From NCBI GenBank assembly GCA_900771365.1, contig CAAGNU010000020.1, forward strand, positions 1 through 10,337: DNA of 10,337 bases, given 5' to 3'. Numbering within the stretch: the first letter of the stretch is position 1; every line of letters starts with the position of its first letter. Under the pieces are notes generated by a model, which was not told the origin of the DNA, did not search any database, and saw nothing but the letters and a program-made list of their open reading frames with translations. The position numbers and the translations under genes are program-made. The stretch comes from Bacteroidales bacterium. GTDB lineage: Bacteria > Bacteroidota > Bacteroidia > Bacteroidales > P3. Below are positions 1 to 6,500 of the stretch, one piece after another.

Positions 1-1
1 A

Positions 2-507
2 TCCAATTGCGCCGCATACTACCTTGTGGGATTGGAGAATGCCGTTGTGGAGAACTGTCTGATACACAGCAACCGTCCGAGATATTATGTCTTGAATACA
101 TATAGCTCGGTACACATGGCGAATACGTCCGTTGTGAAGAACGTCAGCAAAAATGCTTATAATGTTTTTAGCAATTCTGGGCAAACCACCCTCAACAACT
201 GCATAGTATGGGGCAACAGTTGCTCAAATCTTGCCTCCACCAATGGCTTTACGATAAACAATAGTGCTGTCGATTATAACTTTACCGGGACAAGCAACAA
301 TATGATAGTCCTTGCCTCGGAGAATCAGGGCTCCGACAGCAATGCTAACTATGTGGCATTTGCCTCGCCTGCCGACAGCGACTTCCACCTCACCATAGGG
401 TCGGCCTGCCTCGATGCAGGCAGTCAGGAGTTGATGCTGAGTGATATGGACCTTGAGGGCAACGCACGCCCGTGGGGCAACGGGTGCGATATGGGACCCT
501 ACGAACT
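2..507 (+). other. End of right-handed parallel beta-helix with choice-of-anchor-Q-like finish
   Basis: Short repeating strands rich in Asn, Val and Ser (NAVVENCLIHSN, TTLNNCIVWGNS, TINNSAVDYNF) have the rhythm of a parallel beta-helix, whose earlier coils lie left of the window. They lead into the typical closing segment: DSDFHLTIGSACLDAGS, then DLEGNARPWGNGCDMGPYE at the end. That finish is common in Bacteroidota surface proteins that start with a pectate-lyase-like or polymorphic-outer-membrane-protein-like helix. Whether the helix binds a glycan or is only a stalk cannot be judged from the part present. Confidence 0.8.
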
Positions 508-3500
508 GCACTATTTCATCGAATGTGCCGATCCTACCCATCTTGCAGCTGACCTTCACACCGACTACTCCGTCACCTTGTCGTGGATGGGGAGCCCAAG
601 GGCTTCGTACATCGTCGCCTACCGTAGCAGTCTGGACAGCAGTTGGAACACAGTGCAACAATCTGACACGGCATTGACCCTTTCGGGATTGCCACGCGAC
701 CTCTACCAGTGGAGTGTCACCAGCATTTGTGAGGCTGGCGACACGAGCGATGTTGTCCTCGGACCGCAGTTCGACACTTATTTCCATCCCGAGTTTGACA
801 CCGTCACCTTGGACGACTACTGGGACTTTGCCGACCTCGTGCCTGCTGACAACGGCATCGTTTGTACCAATGATTCCCGTTTTGAATGGGACAGCCTGAC
901 AAATGCTTTGCAATACGACCTGTATATCTGGCAAACTGACACATCTGAGCCTGCCACCCCCACCATAGCAGGTCTCACTCAACCTTTTGCAGAATCAGTG
1001 GCATTGCCAAACTATCAGCCAGGCGAACAATACCAATGGAAGATTGTGGCCCGCAACCGCCATACGACACGTACCAGTCCTATCTTCGCGTTCGAGACAT
1101 CGCTGATACCCACATTGTCCGTGACGCAGGTGACGGAGAATAGCGCCCAACTGAATATTGGGAACAGAGATGGCAGGATTGCACATATAGTGCTGGACAC
1201 GGTACCCATCGACGAGACGGTGATCCGTTCCGGTATCTCCATAGGGGGATCGACATATGTGTTGAGAGGCTTGGATATGCGTACCACCTACTATGTTATG
1301 GTCAAAGTGGATTGTGGCGACACGCAGTTGGCTACCAACATGGTGCAATTCACCACCCGCGAGGTAGGCTATGACACCATCGTGGCAGAACTGTGCCAAG
1401 GAGAACACTACCGACTGGGTAACAGAGACTACTACCAGTCGGGCACATATAGTTATCGCGTGAATTTGAGCGATAGCTACGACAGCCTCTACGTGCTGAA
1501 CCTGACGGTGCACCCTGCCTACAACACCACGGAGACGGTTTATCTCTACGAGGGGGAGACCTATACCTTTGATGGTAGAGAGGTGTCGGCATTGGGACTT
1601 ACATCCGACACCATGCAGACGGTGTACGGCTGCGACAGCATCCGTTCTGTCCGCATATACCGCAGGAATACCATAGTGAGTCGTGAAAACGGTCGTGTGT
1701 GCCAGGGCAATCCTTTTATGGGAACCCATTTCACCATTACAGAGGCTCAGACTCGAGACACTATCGGCTTGATGGTCTTTGCCGATACGATTCGGAGTAT
1801 AGGCGGATTTGACTCTTTGATATACAGTCTGAATTTGACCGTCGTTGCGCCCCATCTCAATAGTATTACTGGTCTTATGCCGGCAATGGACAGCATGATA
1901 ACTGACGGTGCATTGATTCTTAGATGGGATCGTCAGGAGGATGCTACTAAATATAGGCTTTACCTCTGGCAACTGGGCAACAGCCGACCATTGACGCCTA
2001 CGGTGGAAACCACGAACAATCGTTACACGTTTTCTAATTATGAGAACCACACGGCGTACTATTGGGTGGTTGAAGCTTTGAACGATTGCGATACGGTCAT
2101 CAGTTCCGTAACTGATTTCGTGATCAATAAGGCTCCCAGACTGACGGTATCGACTCGGTCGATTGATTTCGGTGAAGCGGAATACGATAGCGTTGTATCG
2201 AGTAGGTTCAATGTGTCTGGAGAGTTTCTGTTTGACTCAATTCGCTTGGAGGTTGTGGGTGACGATGCCGACGCGTTTTCGGTATCACCGATAAACTACA
2301 ATGCTATGCGGGGAGGTGGTCTCAATGTTACATTCCATCCCCAATCTATTCAACATGAATATCATGCCACATTGAGGGTGGCCACGGATACCATAGTCAG
2401 AGATGTATCGCTAACGGGCAGATTGTCTAATTACTATCGAATCACACTCAACATCATGGATTCTATCTACACCTCCAAAGACACCGTGCCCATCACTGGC
2501 CATGTGGAGGATGTGGCAGGAGTGCCTCAGGCGGGGGTTAGCATGGATGTGTATATTATGGTATTAGGTCAGACTATGATTCAGAATGCAGTTACAAATT
2601 CTGAAGGTGATTTTTCTGTCACATATAGGCCGGTTCTTACAGAATCGGGATATTATCAGGTCGGAGCCTGCCTCCATGATGATAACAGCCGTGATGTTAC
2701 CTTCGGTGACGAATTCAATATTCCAGGTATTAGCTTTGTTGATGCGTATACTACATGGAATGTTGACAGAGGCGACACTGTGGAGGGGGTTATTCGTATC
2801 CGTAACCGCTGCAATTTGGAGTTGAACAATCTCGTTGTCACTCCGGTTACACTACCTAACGGGCTTAACGTGGAGTTTGAGCCTTTGTCGCTGTCGAGGT
2901 TGGGAATCGGGGATCTTCATTATCGTTTGGTGGGCACACAAGTGACCCAAGGGACGGATTGGGAGTATGCCACGTTCACACTGGGGTGTGATATGGGTTA
3001 TTTGACAAATCTGACGGCGTATTATTTCTGTCAGTTGCCGATACCTGACTTACAGATATCATACGACTCAATAATTTGCTCAACTTTGCGCAACAGTCAG
3101 AAGAATATTGATTTGGCATTGTACAATAATACCGATTCGGTGTTCCATAATGTTGGTGTGACGCTGCCTTCGAGTGCAGGGTATATCGGTTTTATGGATG
3201 AGTTTGAGCCGTTTGATTTAGCTCCTCACGATTCGGCATTTGTGCATCTGCTTATCCAGTTTGGGGCTGATGCGGCATTGTCTCGCCATAGCGGTGGTAT
3301 ATTGGTTACCGCAGACAACACGGAAGACCAAGTGGTGCCATACGAAATCACGGTTGTGTCTACAGCACGTGGAGGATTGAATGTCACGGTGACGAATGAA
3401 TACACCCACGCATACGGGACTAACGTGGCGGGAGCGAATGTGAAGGTCATTGGTTACTATAGCAAGGACACGGTGGCGAATGTGATGACCGATAGTACGG

Positions 3501-6500
3501 GTATTGTCGGAGTTGATTCGCTTCTGGAGGGAGCGTACGAGCTGATTGTGAGCGCGCCGCATAACAGCACTGTCTCTGAGATTGTGAGCGTGGCTGACGG
3601 GGTGACGAGTTACAGGACGGTGGATTTGGAGTATCGTGCGATTTCGTACACTTGGAATGTGTATCAGAAGGATGTGGAAGACAGTTGGGGTGTAAGAATG
3701 GATGTGGAGTATGAGACCAACGTGCCGAAGGCGGTTGTGCATATTGAGGCGCCGAATGATATTGAGTTCCCATACGATGGTTCGGCCACTACGATAAATC
3801 TTTTGGTGACGAACTATGGCCTCATCGACGCATACGATGTCAATCTCACCATGCCTGAGTCGGACGTATATGAGTTTATCCCATTGTATGATCACATTGA
3901 CACGTTGCGCGCCTTGTCGAGCAGGGTGGTGCCCTGTTCGGCGCGGAATAAGGCTCTTGCAAGGTTTATCGATTCGCTGAGGGCGAACCCATACGTGATA
4001 GCGGATACGGTTTTTGATGAGCACAGGACTGTCAATAGGATTCCTATATTCAAAGACACCACCATATACGTACCTCATGATAGCATATTTTATGACAGTG
4101 TATGGCGGTATGATATTGTAGACACAGAATGGGTACATGTGCTAAGATGGGTGTCGGACACGGTGATACATGTCGATACTTTGGTAAGATTTATTGATAC
4201 GACCGTTTATGACACAATCTATACTATTGATTATAAGTTGGTGCCGTATTTGATGAGTTGTGAGGAATTCCCGTTTACGGTTTCGGCAAGATTCAAGTGT
4301 AACAATGAAGGGAGATGGGTGTTTGACCGATACGTTGTACGTCCGAAAACTTGTGAGTATGAGAGTCTGGATGAGGTGGTGGAAAGGGTTTTGGAGGTGT
4401 CGTCTTCCGATGGTGGTGGTTTTGGTGGTGCTGGAGGTGGTGGGCCGTGGGGACATTGCGGAGGGAAGTCGTCGTATGCCTACGAGACAAAGGTGAAGGT
4501 GACGGAGTGGGAGTGTGAGCCGTGTTGGCATAGTATTGTGAGAAATGCTCTTTCGTGCGGTGTGGGTCTGGCAACGGCCGGGTCGGGCAATATGTTGGTG
4601 AGAGGCGGAAGCGCGTTGTGGAATGGGTATAGTATATTGCAGACAGAACGGACGGACGAGAAGGTGCTGGGTGCTTTGGGTATGGTCTTCGCACCGTTTG
4701 GCTGTGTAGGGAATGCTTTGAACGCCATTCGCACTTGTACGCAGGGGTTTGAGGTGGAGCTTCCGGTTTTCGGTGTGCGTCTGGAGCCGGAGGTGCATAT
4801 GACGGTACTGGAAAGGAACCTTCGTATTGCAGAGGAGTATTATGATACTATACGGGAAATCCGGAATCGCATTGTTGTGGATTCTATACCGATACCAATA
4901 TATGGGTGGATTTTAGATTCGGTTATTGATCATATTGCGAGGACGTGGGACACTTTGTCGTACAGGGAGGTGATAGGATACTACGAATCAGTGATTACAC
5001 AAGTGGATACGACGGTGATACACCGTTATGTGGACAGGTGGAATCTGTTCCTGAAGTATTTGGAAATGGGTATCACATCGCCAGATGAGGTGCCGGAGGG
5101 TTTCTCTACGGACTTCTTCTATTTGGACACGGCGACTATCAATTCTTTGCTCAATGCCAACCTGAGGGCATACAATCAGGGGTTTGGCTCGGTGGAGGAA
5201 ATGGCGTGGGATGTGTTGGACAGCCTCAACGCGCTCTCGGGGAAGCAGTCTTTGTGTGTGGGTGTGTCGCTACAGTTCCAGCAGGATGTAGCGATGACAC
5301 GTGAGGCTTTTGAAGGGGTGTTGTTGATAATGAATTCAAGCGACACGTCGGACATCAGCGACCTCTCGTTGCGCTTCACTGTGACGGACTCCACGGGAAG
5401 AGACTGTTCAGACAGGTTCGACATCGCGGTTATCGACCGTGATTACCCCGATGCTGACCGCATCGGCGCAGGCGCTACGGGCAACACGACTGTACGTTTT
5501 GTGCCGCTGCTCACTGCTGCTCCACAGGATTCGGCGAGGTATAGATTTGGTGGAAGTATCTCGTATCTCGACCCACGCTCAGGTCTGCCTATGGAGGATG
5601 AGCTGACACCAGTGAGCCTGATGGTGGCACCATCACCCCAGCTGCATCTGGACTATTTTGTTCAAAAGGATATCATAGCCGACGATCCTCTGACGCAGCC
5701 TAAGGTTGAGCGTTCGATTCCTGCTACCATCGGCCTTTTGGTGAATAACGAGGGTTTTGGCAGAGCGAAGAATGTGCGCCTCTCAGGTCTGACACCCACC
5801 ATTGTGGACAACCGCCTGGGACTGGTGGTGGATTTCCGTATGCTGAAAACCATTCGTGACGGTTGGGAGCGGAATCTGCCTTTGCGTGATGTGTGCTTGG
5901 GTAATGTTGATCCTGGTCAGACCAGCGTTTTGGAATATTTGTTTGAGAGCACGCTGTTGGGTACTTTCACTATTGACACGATACAGGTGATTCACAACAG
6001 TTCTATCGATGACAAAGACCTCTCGCTGGTCACGGCCAGTGCCCATACTTTGATACATCCTGTGATGGAGTATGGGGTGGGAGTCGACAACGTTCACGAC
6101 TTCTTGGTTGACGATATTCCCGATAGCTACGGTTATCCTGACAGTCTCTATTTCTCATCGGGAGCCGCTACAAGTGTTGCGGTTGCTGATACTAGTTCTT
6201 TCGACCGCTACGTGACGCCCAACGACACCGTGATAGTCATCAGTATGCTGCCTCACGATGCCGGTTGGAACTATACTGAAATGGAGGATCCGGGCGATGG
6301 TAAGTATGAGATTGTGTCCTGTGTCCGTGTAGAGGAAAACACCAATGTCAACATCCCGTTGGATAATATCTGGCTGACTTTCGTTGATTTGCCGGAGGCT
6401 TCCGACCCGGTATATGTCAACAGACTGCATTTGGTGGACACCCTTTCCGATAGTCGCGAATATCACTACAATGTGACCTTCCGCCTGCGGGAGGAGACAC

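Larger units (their letters stand above)
2732..6064 (+). other. Long conserved-looking core of CARDB-like and regulatory-like modules
   Basis: About 1,110 residues. The first part (to about 3370) holds CARDB-like stretches such as GVIRIRNRCNLELNNLVV and IDLALYNNTDSVFHNVGV. At 3371-3637 is a carboxypeptidase-regulatory-like domain (LNVTVTNEYTHAYG, VAGANVKVIG, VMTDSTGIV, LLEGAYELIVSAPHN). Then come YTWNVYQKDVED, ETNVPKAVVHIEAP and LLVTNYGLIDAYDV. After a Gly/Cys-rich middle, the last part (5240-6064) has AMTREAFEGVLLIMNSS, YRFGGSISYLDPRSG, LHLDYFVQKDIIADDPL, PATIGLLVNNEGFG, GNVDPGQTSVLEYLFES and a final LSLVTASAHTLIHPV. From memory, this order of motifs recurs in giant secreted proteins of other bacterial phyla; that is recall, not a search result. 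No active site is visible. Confidence 0.55.

Noticed and set aside
26..28. GTG at 26 as the start of the giant gene
   Set aside because: The frame is open to the left edge and codons 2-25 continue the beta-helix; the gene is cut by the window.
995..2050. 351-codon open frame on the minus strand
   Set aside because: It lies wholly inside the giant gene, its protein has no domain-like pattern and is rich in His/Arg as expected of a reverse-strand shadow.
3218..4138. 306-codon open frame on the minus strand
   Set aside because: Shadow of the giant gene; the strong G bias of the coding strand here removes stops on the other strand. No recognisable motif.
4520..4720. Hydrophobic stretches as transmembrane helices
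   Set aside because: They are short, rich in Gly and interrupted by polar or charged residues, and a T9SS cargo would not be expected to span a membrane here.
4142..4798. 218-codon minus-strand frame over the Gly/Cys-rich segment
   Set aside because: Low-complexity His/Thr/Pro-rich product produced by the G-rich coding strand; not gene-like.
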